Positions 51,752-60,560 of a DNA stretch of 64,000 nt are shown here, piece after piece. The number at the start of each line of letters is the position of its first letter. The stretch's first letter is position 1. The DNA is from an uncultured Eubacteriales bacterium (GTDB lineage: Bacteria; Bacillota; Clostridia; Oscillospirales; Acutalibacteraceae): contig CAKRRH010000001.1 in NCBI GenBank assembly GCA_934394855.1, positions 1 to 64,000 on the forward strand, given 5' to 3'. A program made the position numbers and the translations under genes. The notes beneath the pieces were generated by a model. It saw only the letters and a program-made list of their open reading frames with translations. It ran no database searches and was not told the DNA's origin.

Positions 51752-51806
51752 GGGGGATGACTTTTTCGTGAAAAAGTCATCCCCCACATCAATATTTATA
51801 TTGATG
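51752..51806. repeat. Paired perfect palindromes after spoIIR
   Basis: A 15-bp perfect stem (51752-51766 with 51771-51785; G5 ... C5 ends, loop CGTG) is immediately followed by a second, 9-bp stem (51787-51795 with 51798-51806). No T run follows, so it is not a normal terminator. It may be an extragenic palindromic repeat or a small non-autonomous element. Only one copy is in this window. Confidence 0.6.
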
Positions 51807-51921
51807 CACCCCCTTTCAAAAAGCTTTATTTATGAAAAGTATTATGATATAGTATCAAACAACCCTCTGCTTCTTAATATATCCACAACTATTTTTTGAA
51901 TATTTCTCACCGATTCTATAC

Positions 51922-51963
51922 ACAAAAAACAGAGGTCTGGGCTAATTCGTCCACACCTCTGTT
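51922..51963 (-). terminator. Rho-independent terminator after pheT
   Basis: AACAGAGGT (51928-51936) pairs with ACCTCTGTT (51955-51963); on the minus strand TTTTTT follows. Confidence 0.88.
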
Positions 51964-52005
51964 ATGTTTTAACTGTACTTTATGAGAAAAAGCCCGATAT
52001 AAAAA

Positions 52006-54384
52006 TCACTTTCTCAAGACAGCGCCGATTTTTTCGAGTGCTTTAAGGATTTTATTAACAGCATTCTCGGTTTCGTCATCGGTCAATGTGCGGTCATGCG
52101 CACGGAGAACGATGTTATAAGCAACACTCTTCTTATCCTTATCGATCTGCTCGCCTGTATATACATCGAACAATGTAACGCTCTCCAAAATCTTCGGAGC
52201 CGCCGACTTGATTGCTTTTTCGATCTGATTAACCGGCAAATCTCGATCGCAGGTAAGCGCCAAATCACGAGCTGTTGCCGGAAATCTCGGCATTTTATGA
52301 TAGGTCTTTTCCTTAACGGTATTTTTGAGCAATGTGTTAAAGTCAAGCACTGCGGCATATACCTTTGTGCCGATTCCGTAATTCTTAACAACGCTCGGAT
52401 GAATTTCTCCCATCTCACCCAAAGCCTCACCGTTAAGATAGATCTTTGCGCATCTTCCCGGATGGAACCACGGAATGTCCGAACACGGCTCAACATCATA
52501 TCCGGTAGCGTCCATCTGCGAAATAAGCTCCTCGACAGCGCCCTTCAGGTCGTAATAACTATATTTGCCGCCATATGCACCGATGACGATTTTCTTCGGC
52601 TCATCGGGCAGCTCGTCTGCGCCCTTCGGGTGATATTCGGTCGACAGCTCATAGAGCTTTGCTTCCATGTTTCTGCTTGCCCAGTTTGTGCTGAGCACAT
52701 TCATCATTGACGGCAAGCTGAAAGTACGCATTACGCTTGTATCTTCGCCGAGCGGATTTCTGATTTTGATTGAATTTCTCAGCGGCGAATCAGCCGGAAC
52801 ATTCATTTTATCATAGAACTTCGGGCTGATGAATGAAAATGTCGACACTTCGCTGTATCCGCAAGCAAGAAGCGTTGCGTTTACTTTATTTTCACCTTCC
52901 TGTTCGGGAGTCCATTTGGCAACAGCCGAACCTTTGAGCTGAGTTGTCGGAATCTTATCATATCCGTAAAATCTTGCGATTTCTTCTGCAACATCTGCCT
53001 TATGCTCAACATCGCCTCTGAATGACGGAACCTCGATATGGTCAAGTCTTACCTTAAATTCAAGGTTCTCAAGAATTTTGATCATATCCTTTTTGGAAAC
53101 TTCGATTCCGAGGAAGTGATTTATCCATTTATCGTCAAGCTTGATTTTGGTCGGCTTATAGTTGGTGTTATTAACATCAATTACGCCCGGAACGACTTTA
53201 CCTGCTCCGAGGATCTGAACAAGCTCAACCGCACGCTCAAGAGCGCCTGCACAATTTTGTGCGTCGAGACCCTTTTCATATTTAGCCGACGAATCGGTTC
53301 TGAGCGCCAAAGCTCTTGATGTATTTCTTACCGACGGTCCGAAGAAATTTGCCGATTCAAAAACAACGGTAGTCGAATCTTCCAAAATTCCCGAATATTC
53401 GCCGCCCATTACGCCCGCAACCGCCATCGGAACTTCATCGTTTGCTATTACAAGCATATTCTCATTAAGATTGCGGTCGGTGTCGTCAAGCGTTGTCAGC
53501 ATTTCACCGTTTTTAGCGTGTCTTACTGTAATTTTATTGCCTTTTACAAAACGATAGTCAAAAGCGTGCATCGGCTGACCGTATTCAAGCATGACATAGT
53601 TTGTAATATCGACAATATTGTTGATCGGACGAACGCCGCAACTGCGAAGCCGCTCTCTCATCCAAAGCGGTGACGGTTCGATTTTTACATCTGTGATGAT
53701 TCGGTTCATATATCTCGGGCAAAGCTTTGTGTCCAAAACCTCAACGCTCAGCATATCGTTAATGTTTCCCTCGCCGTCTTCGGTAACAACAGGCGTATGA
53801 AGATTGAGCGGTTTGCCGAATGTTGCTGCCGCTTCTCTTGCAAGACCGATGATTGACAAGCAATCGGGGCGGTTCGGTGTAATTTCAAAATCAACAACAG
53901 TATCATTAAGATGAAGCACATCACGAATATCGTCGCCCGGTTTGCAATCTTCTTTAATTACGAAAATACCGTTTTCGATTGCATAGGGGAAATCGTTTAC
54001 GGTAAGACCGAGTTCGCCGAGTGAGCACATCATTCCAAAGCTGTCAACTCCGCGAAGCTTGCCTTTTTTAATGACTGTGCCGTTTGGCAATTTTGAATTA
54101 TCAAGCGCAACCGGAACCAAATCGCCCTCTGTGAGGTTTGCAGCGCCCGTTACGATCTGAATATTCTCAGTACCGACATCGATCTGGCAAATAACCAGCT
54201 TGTCTGCGTCAGGGTGCTTTTCAATCGAAAGCACACGGCCGACAACAACACGGCTGATTTTTTCGGATTCATCTTCATAACCCTCGACCTTTGAGCCCGA
54301 CATTGTCATGCGCTCTGAAAACTCACGGTTAGGAACATCTGCCATATCTGTAAATTCTTTTAACCAATTTCTTGACAGTAACAT
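52006..54384 (-). CDS. pheT: Phenylalanyl-tRNA synthetase beta subunit
   Basis: Beta chain of the alpha2-beta2 synthetase. 792 residues. Starts MLLSRNWLKEFTDM after AAAGGAGA. Domains in order: B1 and EMAP-like tRNA-binding (VVVGRVLSIEKHPDADKLVICQIDVG, about 46-71, in two motif parts), B3/B4 editing region with MHAFDYRFVKG, B5 (EIARFYGYDKIPTT), catalytic-like core (NPLGEDTSVMRTFSLP), and the C-terminal FDX-ACB anticodon-binding domain (FPATARDLALTCDRDLPV). It is 26 bases from pheS in a T-box-controlled operon. Confidence 0.97.
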   Translation of the reverse strand: MLLSRNWLKEFTDMADVPNREFSERMTMSGSKVEGYEDESEKISRVVVGRVLSIEKHPDADKLVICQIDVGTENIQIVTGAANLTEGDLVPVALDNSKLPNGTVIKKGKLRGVDSFGMMCSLGELGLTVNDFPYAIENGIFVIKEDCKPGDDIRDVLHLNDTVVDFEITPNRPDCLSIIGLAREAAATFGKPLNLHTPVVTEDGEGNINDMLSVEVLDTKLCPRYMNRIITDVKIEPSPLWMRERLRSCGVRPINNIVDITNYVMLEYGQPMHAFDYRFVKGNKITVRHAKNGEMLTTLDDTDRNLNENMLVIANDEVPMAVAGVMGGEYSGILEDSTTVVFESANFFGPSVRNTSRALALRTDSSAKYEKGLDAQNCAGALERAVELVQILGAGKVVPGVIDVNNTNYKPTKIKLDDKWINHFLGIEVSKKDMIKILENLEFKVRLDHIEVPSFRGDVEHKADVAEEIARFYGYDKIPTTQLKGSAVAKWTPEQEGENKVNATLLACGYSEVSTFSFISPKFYDKMNVPADSPLRNSIKIRNPLGEDTSVMRTFSLPSMMNVLSTNWASRNMEAKLYELSTEYHPKGADELPDEPKKIVIGAYGGKYSYYDLKGAVEELISQMDATGYDVEPCSDIPWFHPGRCAKIYLNGEALGEMGEIHPSVVKNYGIGTKVYAAVLDFNTLLKNTVKEKTYHKMPRFPATARDLALTCDRDLPVNQIEKAIKSAAPKILESVTLFDVYTGEQIDKDKKSVAYNIVLRAHDRTLTDDETENAVNKILKALEKIGAVLRK

Positions 54385-54409
54385 AAAATTAAATCTCCTT
54401 TCCGCTTTA

Positions 54410-55435
54410 TCAGTGAATGCTCTTGAAGAACTTCATGTCGTTCTCATAAAGCAAGCGCATATCGTCAATGTTATATTTTCTCATAACGATTCTTTCAAGA
54501 CCGATTCCGAAAGCAAATCCCGAATATTCTTCAGGGTCGATTCCGCAATTAGCCAAAACCTTCGGATGAACCATTCCGCAACCGAGAATTTCGATCCAGC
54601 CTTCACCTTTGCAAAGTCTGCAGCCTTTTCCGCCGCATGAGAAGCACTGAATGTCCATTTCGGCGCTCGGCTCTGTGAACGGAAAATGATGAGGACGGAA
54701 ACGAACAACAGCGTCGTCGCCGTAAAGACGCTTTGCAAATATTTCAAGCGTTCCTTTAAGATCGCCCATTGTGATGTCCTTGTCAACCGCCAAGCCCTCA
54801 ATTTGATGGAACAACGGCGAATGTGTTGCGTCAACTTCATCTGCACGGTAAACACGGCCGGGAGCAATGATTCTGATCGGAGGTTTTTGCTTTTCCATTA
54901 CACGGACCTGAACAGGCGATGTCTGTGAGCGAAGCAAAATGTTGTCGGTGATGAAGAATGTATCCTGCGTATCTCTTGCAGGGTGGTCTTTCGGGAGGTT
55001 GAGCGCCTCGAAGTTGTAATAGTCATATTCAACCTCAGGACCTGTCGCAATCGAATAGCCCATGCCCATGAAGATTTCCTTGATTTCGTCCAAAACGGTT
55101 GTAAGCGGATGCTTGTAGCCGATGTTCTGACGGTTTCCGGGCATTGTAACATCAATCTTTTCAGCCTCAAGCGTATGTTGAAGCTTTGCTTCTTCAAGCT
55201 GTTTTACCTTGTCAGTAATTTCCGATTCAATTTTTTGTCTGACCTCGTTTGCAAGCTGACCGATTTTCGGACGCTCCTCGGCTGACAATGTACCGAGCTG
55301 TTTCAAAATAGATGTGAGCTCGCCTTTTTTACCAAGCATTTTTACCTTGATTTCTTCAAGCTCAGCCGACGATTTTGCATTTTGAAGCATATCGCCTGAT
55401 TTTTTAAGCACTTCATTGATTTGCTCTTTCAGCAT
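54410..55435 (-). CDS. pheS: Phenylalanyl-tRNA synthetase alpha subunit
   Basis: Catalytic alpha chain. ATG 55435 (MLKEQINEVLKKSGD) follows AAAGGAAG; the ORF extends upstream into the T-box leader but that part is not coding. 341 residues: an N-terminal coiled coil, then class II motifs: FRPHHFPFTEPSAEMD, ILGCGMVHPKVL, and the motif 3 FGIGLERIVM. The Ala/Ser site used in selection studies lies in the GFAFGIG loop region. First gene of pheST. Confidence 0.97.
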   Translation of the reverse strand: MLKEQINEVLKKSGDMLQNAKSSAELEEIKVKMLGKKGELTSILKQLGTLSAEERPKIGQLANEVRQKIESEITDKVKQLEEAKLQHTLEAEKIDVTMPGNRQNIGYKHPLTTVLDEIKEIFMGMGYSIATGPEVEYDYYNFEALNLPKDHPARDTQDTFFITDNILLRSQTSPVQVRVMEKQKPPIRIIAPGRVYRADEVDATHSPLFHQIEGLAVDKDITMGDLKGTLEIFAKRLYGDDAVVRFRPHHFPFTEPSAEMDIQCFSCGGKGCRLCKGEGWIEILGCGMVHPKVLANCGIDPEEYSGFAFGIGLERIVMRKYNIDDMRLLYENDMKFFKSIH

Positions 55436-55465
55436 AAAAAAATCTTCCTTTCTGAATTTGGGCGG

Positions 55466-55782
55466 ATAACAAAAAGCTCCGCCCTGTAATTTTTTACAGG
55501 ACGAAGCAATAATATCAAAATTAACTCCGCGGTACCACCCGTATTTTTGCAATAAGCAAACACTTATTCGGCATTTAACGGCGCCTGCCGTTGCAAACTA
55601 CAAGACAAAGCACAAAAATAATCTCATGCAATATTTCATGCGCCCTCTGCCGTTCATCTGCACCGCTCCGAAGTGAACTTCAACACGAATCTCGGTCAAG
55701 ACGGCTTCCAGCAAAAGTGCCGTCACTCTCTGATAACCGACGGTTATTCACGCCTACTCTCTTCATCACAGCGTTTTCGGTT
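55466..55782 (-). ncRNA. T-box riboswitch controlling pheST, specifier UUC (Phe)
   Basis: The leader RNA senses uncharged tRNA-Phe. On the minus strand it runs from about 55782 to 55466. Near the 5' end is AGAGAGTAGGC, fitting the GA/K-turn region of Stem I. The likely specifier codon UUC is at 55675-55677 in GAAGTTCAC. The conserved T-box GGGTGGTACCGCGG lies at 55527-55540. The terminator (stem 55476-55489 with 55494-55507, then TTTTT) ends the leader before the pheS ribosome site. Boundaries and the specifier loop are read by eye. Confidence 0.93.
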
Positions 55783-55788
55783 AAGTTT

Positions 55789-55816
55789 ATTATATCACCT
55801 TTTTCTGACTTTTCAA
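55789..55816 (-). promoter_or_regulatory. Sigma-A-type promoter of pheST
   Basis: Minus-strand TTGAAA (55811-55816) and TATAAT (55789-55794), 16-base spacer, just upstream of the T-box leader. Confidence 0.8.
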
Positions 55817-55922
55817 GTGTTTTTTAATAAAATCACTCTAAAAATGCACACATATTCGTTTACTAACCGCAAAATGTGTGATAAAATAATCATATATTTA
55901 TTATTAAGGACTGTTTTATCTC

Positions 55923-56822
55923 GTGAAAAGCAAATATAAAGGCATATTTTACATCATATCGTCGGCATTTTTCTTTGCGCTGATGAATGCTTTCATTCAT
56001 CTGAGCGGCGACCTTCCGTTCTATCAAAAAGCATTTTTTCGAAACTTCGTCGCAATGCTCGTCGCCCTCAGCTTGTTGCTGAAAGACAGAGCAAAAGGCA
56101 ACAAAATTCATCTTACAAAAGGCTCGTTTAAATATTTATTCATGCGGGCGGCTTTCGGCACTTTGGGACTGCTCGGCAATTTCTATGCGGTTGACAGGCT
56201 TGTGCTGTCGGATGCGTCAATGCTCCAAAAAATATCGCCGTTTGCCGCAATAATCGCAAGCTATTTTGTGCTGAAAGAAAAGATCAAGCCGTTTCAAATT
56301 ATCATTGTATTAACGGCTTTCGTCGGCTGTCTGTTCGTAATCAAACCGAGCATGACAAATGTCGCCTCATTCCCCGCATTCGTAGCCCTACTTGGCGGAG
56401 TCGGCGCAGGACTTGCCTATACAATGGTGCGAAAGCTCGGCGAAATGAAGGTCAAAGGACCGTTCATCGTATTTTTCTTCTCGGCGTTCTCATGCGTCAT
56501 TTTGCTGCCGTTTGTAATCGTTGATTTTCACCCGATGAGTGCCTATCAGTGGATAATGCTCCTGCTTGTCGGTGCTGCGGCAAGCGGCGGTCAATTTTCA
56601 ATCACAGCGGCATATTTTCATGCGCCTGCAAAGGAAATCTCGATTTATGAATATACGCAAATCATTTTTGCGGCATTGTTCGGCTTCATCTTTTTCGGTC
56701 AGCTGCCCGATGTTTTGAGCGTCGTCGGATATATTATCGTAACTGCGGCGGCGCTGCTGAGCTTTATGAAAAGCAATTCGATGTTATTTTTCAAAAAGTC
56801 CGAAAAAAATCATAACGCATGA
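55923..56822 (+). CDS. EamA/DMT-family transporter
   Basis: Drug/metabolite transporter superfamily protein, 299 residues, about ten membrane helices in two EamA repeats. Features: DRLVLSDASMLQKISPFAAIIASYFVLKEK-type helix-4/5 junction (seen as LSDASMLQKISPFAA and VLKEKIKPFQII), and the second repeat with AAYFHAPAKEISIYEYTQII then FGFIFFGQLPD. Substrate unknown; likely a small metabolite exporter. Starts at GTG 55923, 12 bases after AAGGA. A promoter with TTTACT-N17-TAAAAT precedes it. Confidence 0.9.
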   Translation: MKSKYKGIFYIISSAFFFALMNAFIHLSGDLPFYQKAFFRNFVAMLVALSLLLKDRAKGNKIHLTKGSFKYLFMRAAFGTLGLLGNFYAVDRLVLSDASMLQKISPFAAIIASYFVLKEKIKPFQIIIVLTAFVGCLFVIKPSMTNVASFPAFVALLGGVGAGLAYTMVRKLGEMKVKGPFIVFFFSAFSCVILLPFVIVDFHPMSAYQWIMLLLVGAAASGGQFSITAAYFHAPAKEISIYEYTQIIFAALFGFIFFGQLPDVLSVVGYIIVTAAALLSFMKSNSMLFFKKSEKNHNA

Positions 56823-56846
56823 TTTAAGTCCGTTTTATTGGACAGT

Positions 56847-56898
56847 AAATGATTTATAATTAAGACATAACAGAAAAGAAGATTATTATAAATCATTT
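56847..56898 (+). promoter_or_regulatory. 14-bp inverted repeat ahead of the small membrane protein gene
   Basis: AAATGATTTATAAT (56847-56860) pairs perfectly with its complement ATTATAAATCATTT (56885-56898) across a 24-base loop. The 5' arm includes a TATAAT-like -10 and the 3' arm ends just before the AAAGGA ribosome site, so it could be an operator or a leader hairpin. Confidence 0.5.
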
Positions 56899-56917
56899 TT
56901 AAAGGACGGAAAAAGCA

Positions 56918-57211
56918 ATGAAACGCAACAATAAAATCAGAAAAATCAAACACATGAGAACCGCTTCAATGATAATTTGTCTGCTCGGACTTTGCGGAAT
57001 GATCGGCACGGCAGGCAGCTTTGATTATGCAAATTTAAGCCTTGCAAACACGATCATCATGCTCGGCATATTCTGTTTTGTTTTCATAGGCGGCTATCTT
57101 TTTGCAAGATATTATGACGAAAAGCTTGAGCGCACAATCAACCTTATTGTCGCAAAACGCCGTCAAAAAGAGCGCAGCATCGTCGTATATCCGAAACACA
57201 ACATTGCTTGA
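56918..57211 (+). CDS. Small two-helix membrane protein, unknown function
   Basis: 97 residues. A strongly basic N terminus (KRNNKIRKIKHMR) precedes a hydrophobic helix at about 16-32 (MIICLLGLCGMIGTAG) and another at about 44-63 (IIMLGIFCFVFIGGYLF), then a basic/acidic C-terminal tail (RYYDEKLERTINLIVAKRRQKERS). ATG 56918 follows AAAGGACGG. Codon use fits its neighbours and the terminator follows, so it is probably real. I do not recognise the family. Confidence 0.75.
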   Translation: MKRNNKIRKIKHMRTASMIICLLGLCGMIGTAGSFDYANLSLANTIIMLGIFCFVFIGGYLFARYYDEKLERTINLIVAKRRQKERSIVVYPKHNIA

Positions 57212-57248
57212 ATCTTTGTTTTGACATAAAAACTCTATTTATCCTCAC

Positions 57249-57289
57249 AAAAATCTCCCTATCGGTATTACGCCGCAGGGAGATTTTTT
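57249..57289. terminator. Bidirectional terminator between the small membrane protein and ABC ATPase genes
   Basis: AAATCTCCCT (57251-57260) pairs with AGGGAGATTT (57277-57286) with a T run to 57289. It overlaps the stop codon of the minus-strand ABC gene (57288-57290). Confidence 0.9.
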
Positions 57290-57956
57290 ATATGATTTTG
57301 CCGTCCGAAATCGTCACTCGCCTCTGCGCCATGTTCGCAACCGATTCGTCATGAGTTATCATGACGATCGTTTTGCCGATTTCATGAAGCCGACAAAGTA
57401 AATTCATCACCGTTTGCCCCGACTTGCTGTCAAGATTGCCTGTCGGCTCATCAGCCAAAATCACCTGCGGATCGCCGACGATTGCCCGAGCAATTGCAAC
57501 TCGCTGCTGCTGACCGCCCGACAATTCATTAGGTCGATGATTCATTCGTTCGCTCAAGCCCACCGTTTCAAGCGCCGATTTTGCCTTTTGTCGGCGAATT
57601 GAGGACGGCATTTTTGAATATATCAGCGGCAGTTCCACATTTTCGATTGCGCTCAGGGTCGGTATCAAACAAAACTTTTGAAATATGAACCCGATTTTTC
57701 GTCTGCGAACATCATCAAGCATTTTTGACGAAAACTTTGATGTATCAATGCCGTCAAGAAGATAAACGCCTTGGCTCGGCTTATCAAGACAGCCGATTAT
57801 GTTCATCAGCGTTGATTTTCCCGAACCCGACGCACCGACGATCGCCAAAAATTCGCCCATATCGACCGACAGATTTATGTCGCTTAGCGCCGCAAGCTCA
57901 TTTTCACCTTTATTATAAATTTTGCCAATACCCTTCATTTCAATCAATTTTGCCAT
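57288..57956 (-). CDS. ABC transporter ATP-binding protein (MacB/LolD-like)
   Basis: ATPase of the MacB type, 222 residues. Walker A ASGSGKSTLMNIIG, Q-loop IFQKFCLIPTLSAIENVELPL, signature LSGGQQQRVAIARAI, Walker B VILADEPTGNLDS and switch His TMITHDE-like VMITHDES. MacB-type ATPases work with a permease carrying an extracellular MacB domain, none of which is adjacent; the next genes are on other strands or unrelated. It may pair with a permease elsewhere. No symbol assigned. Confidence 0.92.
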   Translation of the reverse strand: MAKLIEMKGIGKIYNKGENELAALSDINLSVDMGEFLAIVGASGSGKSTLMNIIGCLDKPSQGVYLLDGIDTSKFSSKMLDDVRRRKIGFIFQKFCLIPTLSAIENVELPLIYSKMPSSIRRQKAKSALETVGLSERMNHRPNELSGGQQQRVAIARAIVGDPQVILADEPTGNLDSKSGQTVMNLLCRLHEIGKTIVMITHDESVANMAQRRVTISDGKII

Positions 57957-58009
57957 ATTGTTTTATTCCTTACTAAAATTCATCTGTAATATTATTGACA
58001 AAAGGGCAA

Positions 58010-58043
58010 AAAAATAAACGGCATTACAACAGTAATACCGTTT
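58010..58043 (-). terminator. Terminator after the acyl-CoA synthetase gene
   Basis: Arms at 58016-58027 and 58032-58043 pair except for one C-A position; on the minus strand TTTATTTTTTTG follows. Confidence 0.85.
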
Positions 58044-58062
58044 ACAAAATGCTGAACATTGT

Positions 58063-59709
58063 TTATTTTTCGTCTTTTTTGCGAATCTCGTAATGCTTGA
58101 TTTTGCCGCTGATCGTTTTCGGCAATTCATCGACAAATTCAACGATTCTCGGATATTTATATGGCGCTGTGTTCTTTTTAACGAATGTCTGAATTTCCTT
58201 TTTCAGCTCTTCGCCAGGCTCAACACCTGCGCTCAAAACGATAGTCGCTTTGACCAAATATCCACGCTCTTCATCCGGCACGCCTGTAACCGCACATTCC
58301 ATTACCGCCGGATGCTTGATTATTACATTTTCAACCTCAAACGGTCCGATTCTGTATCCGCTCGACTTGATTACATCATCAATTCGGCTGACATAGAAAA
58401 TATAGCCGTCCTTGTCACGATATGCAATGTCGCCGGTATGATAAACGCCGCCGCGCCATGCTCTGATTCCTGCTTCTTCGTCCTTGTCGTAACCGATGCA
58501 AAGTCCATAGTTATGCTCGTCGGTCGGAACAACGACAATTTCGCCCTGTTCGTCATCATCGCAGGAAGTGCCGTCCGCTCTGACGATGTCGAGCTTATAA
58601 AGCGGACTCGGCTTGCCAAGCGCACCGCCCTTCGGAGTTGAACCCTCAAGGTTGCCGATGAGCAATGTTGTTTCTGTCTGACCGTAGCCTTCCATTATCT
58701 GAAGTCCTGTGTGGTCAAGGAAATCCTGCATGATTGCGGGATTAAGCGCTTCACCTGCGGTTGTAACATAATGAAGCTTTGAGAAATCATATTTATCAAG
58801 GCCGCTTTTAACCAAAAATCTGTAAATTGTAGGCGGAGCGCAGAATGTTGTAACATTATATTTTGATACGACTTTCATGAGGTCGTCCGCTACAAAATGT
58901 TCAAAATCATAGACCATGCAGGCGCTGCCGCAAAGCCATTGACCGTAGATTTTGCCCCATGACGCTTTTCCCCAGCCTGTGTCGGCAACCGAAAGATGAA
59001 GTCCGCCGTCTTCAACATTTTGCCAATATTTTGCTGTGACAATGTGCGCAAGCGGATATGAGAAATTGTGCATGACGGCTTTCGGATAGCCTGTTGTGCC
59101 CGATGTAAAATACATCAAAAACGGGTCTTCGGTCTTGTTCTCAATGCGCTCAAAATCTGCGCTTTCGTTTTCAAGGCCGCTGTCCAAACGGACGAATCCG
59201 TCATGATCTTTTCTTACCGTGAACAGCTTTTCAAGCGTCTTGCACTGTGCTTTTGCTTCCAAAATCGACTCTGACAAACGCTCGTCGTCCGCCGAGATGA
59301 TTGCCTTAACATCTGCCGAATCGACACGATAGATGATGTCCTTTGCTGTCAGCATGAATGTTGCGGGAATGAGAATTGCGCCGATTTTGTGCAAAGCCAA
59401 AACGGTGTACCAATATTCATAATGGCGCTTCAAAATGACCATTACACGGTCGCCCTTACGAATGCCCTGTGAATAGAGAAAGTTTGCGGCCTTTGATGAA
59501 AGCTCGCTCATTTCGCCGAATTTTATCGTTTTTTCGTTGCCCTCGACATCGCACCAAACAAGCGCCGTTTTTTCGGGCTCTTCCTTTGCGATTTCGTCAA
59601 CAACATCATATGCAAAATTGAAATTATCCGGGCAGTTCAGTGTGAATTTATTAAGCACACCGTTTTCATCAAACTCGGAATGGGAATATTTTTTATATAG
59701 CGGGGTCAT
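58063..59709 (-). CDS. AMP-forming acyl-CoA synthetase (medium-chain type)
   Basis: Acyl-adenylate-forming enzyme, 548 residues, making an acyl-CoA from an acid, ATP and CoA. Adenylation motifs: YFTSGTTGYPKAVMHN (A3), GYGQTETTLL (A5), RGGVYHTGDIAYRDKDGY (A7), RIDDVIKSSGYRIGPFEVE (A8), and the C-terminal catalytic Lys in KTISGKIKHYEIR (A10). Layout resembles medium-chain/butyrate-CoA ligases (ACSM type). Substrate not proven. It follows accA by about 63 bases, so may share the fatty-acid transcript. Confidence 0.92.
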   Translation of the reverse strand: MTPLYKKYSHSEFDENGVLNKFTLNCPDNFNFAYDVVDEIAKEEPEKTALVWCDVEGNEKTIKFGEMSELSSKAANFLYSQGIRKGDRVMVILKRHYEYWYTVLALHKIGAILIPATFMLTAKDIIYRVDSADVKAIISADDERLSESILEAKAQCKTLEKLFTVRKDHDGFVRLDSGLENESADFERIENKTEDPFLMYFTSGTTGYPKAVMHNFSYPLAHIVTAKYWQNVEDGGLHLSVADTGWGKASWGKIYGQWLCGSACMVYDFEHFVADDLMKVVSKYNVTTFCAPPTIYRFLVKSGLDKYDFSKLHYVTTAGEALNPAIMQDFLDHTGLQIMEGYGQTETTLLIGNLEGSTPKGGALGKPSPLYKLDIVRADGTSCDDDEQGEIVVVPTDEHNYGLCIGYDKDEEAGIRAWRGGVYHTGDIAYRDKDGYIFYVSRIDDVIKSSGYRIGPFEVENVIIKHPAVMECAVTGVPDEERGYLVKATIVLSAGVEPGEELKKEIQTFVKKNTAPYKYPRIVEFVDELPKTISGKIKHYEIRKKDEK

Positions 59710-59772
59710 AATTTTGTCCTTTTCTGAATCTTAACTTTGCTTTTCTTTCTTTGTTTTATCGGTTTATGTGGT

Positions 59773-60558
59773 TTATTCTTCAACAAATCGTCCAAGTGCA
59801 CGAAAACGATTATAGCGGTCGTTTTCAATCTCGATTTGCGGCATTGACTGAAGTTGTTTTATGTCCTCAACAAGCATTTCACGAATTGATTTGCACATCT
59901 TTTTAAAATGAGTAAAATCTTCGGGAATTACACGCTCCGCCACTTTAAGCTCCAACATATCGTGCGCGGTGATATGCAGGCATTCGGCAGCGTCCGCAAC
60001 CTTTGCGGAATCTTTCCAAATGATGCTGGCGCATCCTTCGGGAGAAATTACCGAATAAACCGAATTTTCAAGCATATATAAACGGTTTGCGCAAGCAAGT
60101 GCAAGTGCGCCGCCGCTTCCGCCTTCGCCGATTACGATCGTGATTACCGGAGTGCGAAGTCCCATCATCTCGCAAAGATTTTCTGCGATTGCCTGACCCT
60201 GTCCCCGTTCTTCTGCGTCTGCTCCGCAAAATGCACCGAGCGTGTCAACAAAGCAGATTACGGGGCGGTTAAATTTTTCGGCTTGCTTCATGAGTCTGAG
60301 TGCTTTTCTGTATCCTTCGGGCTTCGGGCAGCCGAAATTGCGCTTCATTCTCGTCTGAAGGTCATGTCCTTTTTCGATACCAATATAGGTAATCGGCATT
60401 TTGTCGAGATAAGCCACACCCGAAACGATTGCCGCATCGTCCGCAAATCTGCGGTCGCCGTGCAATTCGATAGTATTGTCAAACAGCTCATGAATATACG
60501 CAACCGATGTCGGGCGGTCGCTCATTCGTGCCGCTTTCAGCTTTTCATATGCAGTCAT
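59773..60558 (-). CDS. accA: Acetyl-CoA carboxylase carboxyltransferase subunit alpha
   Basis: Alpha part of the carboxyltransferase that moves CO2 from biotin to acetyl-CoA, giving malonyl-CoA. ATG 60558 (MTAYEKLKAARMSDRP) is 10 bases after GGAGG; a TTG two codons upstream overlaps the accD stop. 261 residues, near the short Gram-positive length. FCDTLGAFCGADAEERGQGQAIAENL-type core (as VDTLGAFCGADAEERGQG), GEGGSGGALALACAN, MLENSVYSVISPEGCASI. Follows accD. Confidence 0.95.
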   Translation of the reverse strand: MTAYEKLKAARMSDRPTSVAYIHELFDNTIELHGDRRFADDAAIVSGVAYLDKMPITYIGIEKGHDLQTRMKRNFGCPKPEGYRKALRLMKQAEKFNRPVICFVDTLGAFCGADAEERGQGQAIAENLCEMMGLRTPVITIVIGEGGSGGALALACANRLYMLENSVYSVISPEGCASIIWKDSAKVADAAECLHITAHDMLELKVAERVIPEDFTHFKKMCKSIREMLVEDIKQLQSMPQIEIENDRYNRFRALGRFVEE

Positions 60559-60560
60559 CT

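Noticed and set aside
55436..55552. N-terminal extension of pheS upstream of 55435
   Set aside because: It lies inside the T-box terminator and does not match the family start.
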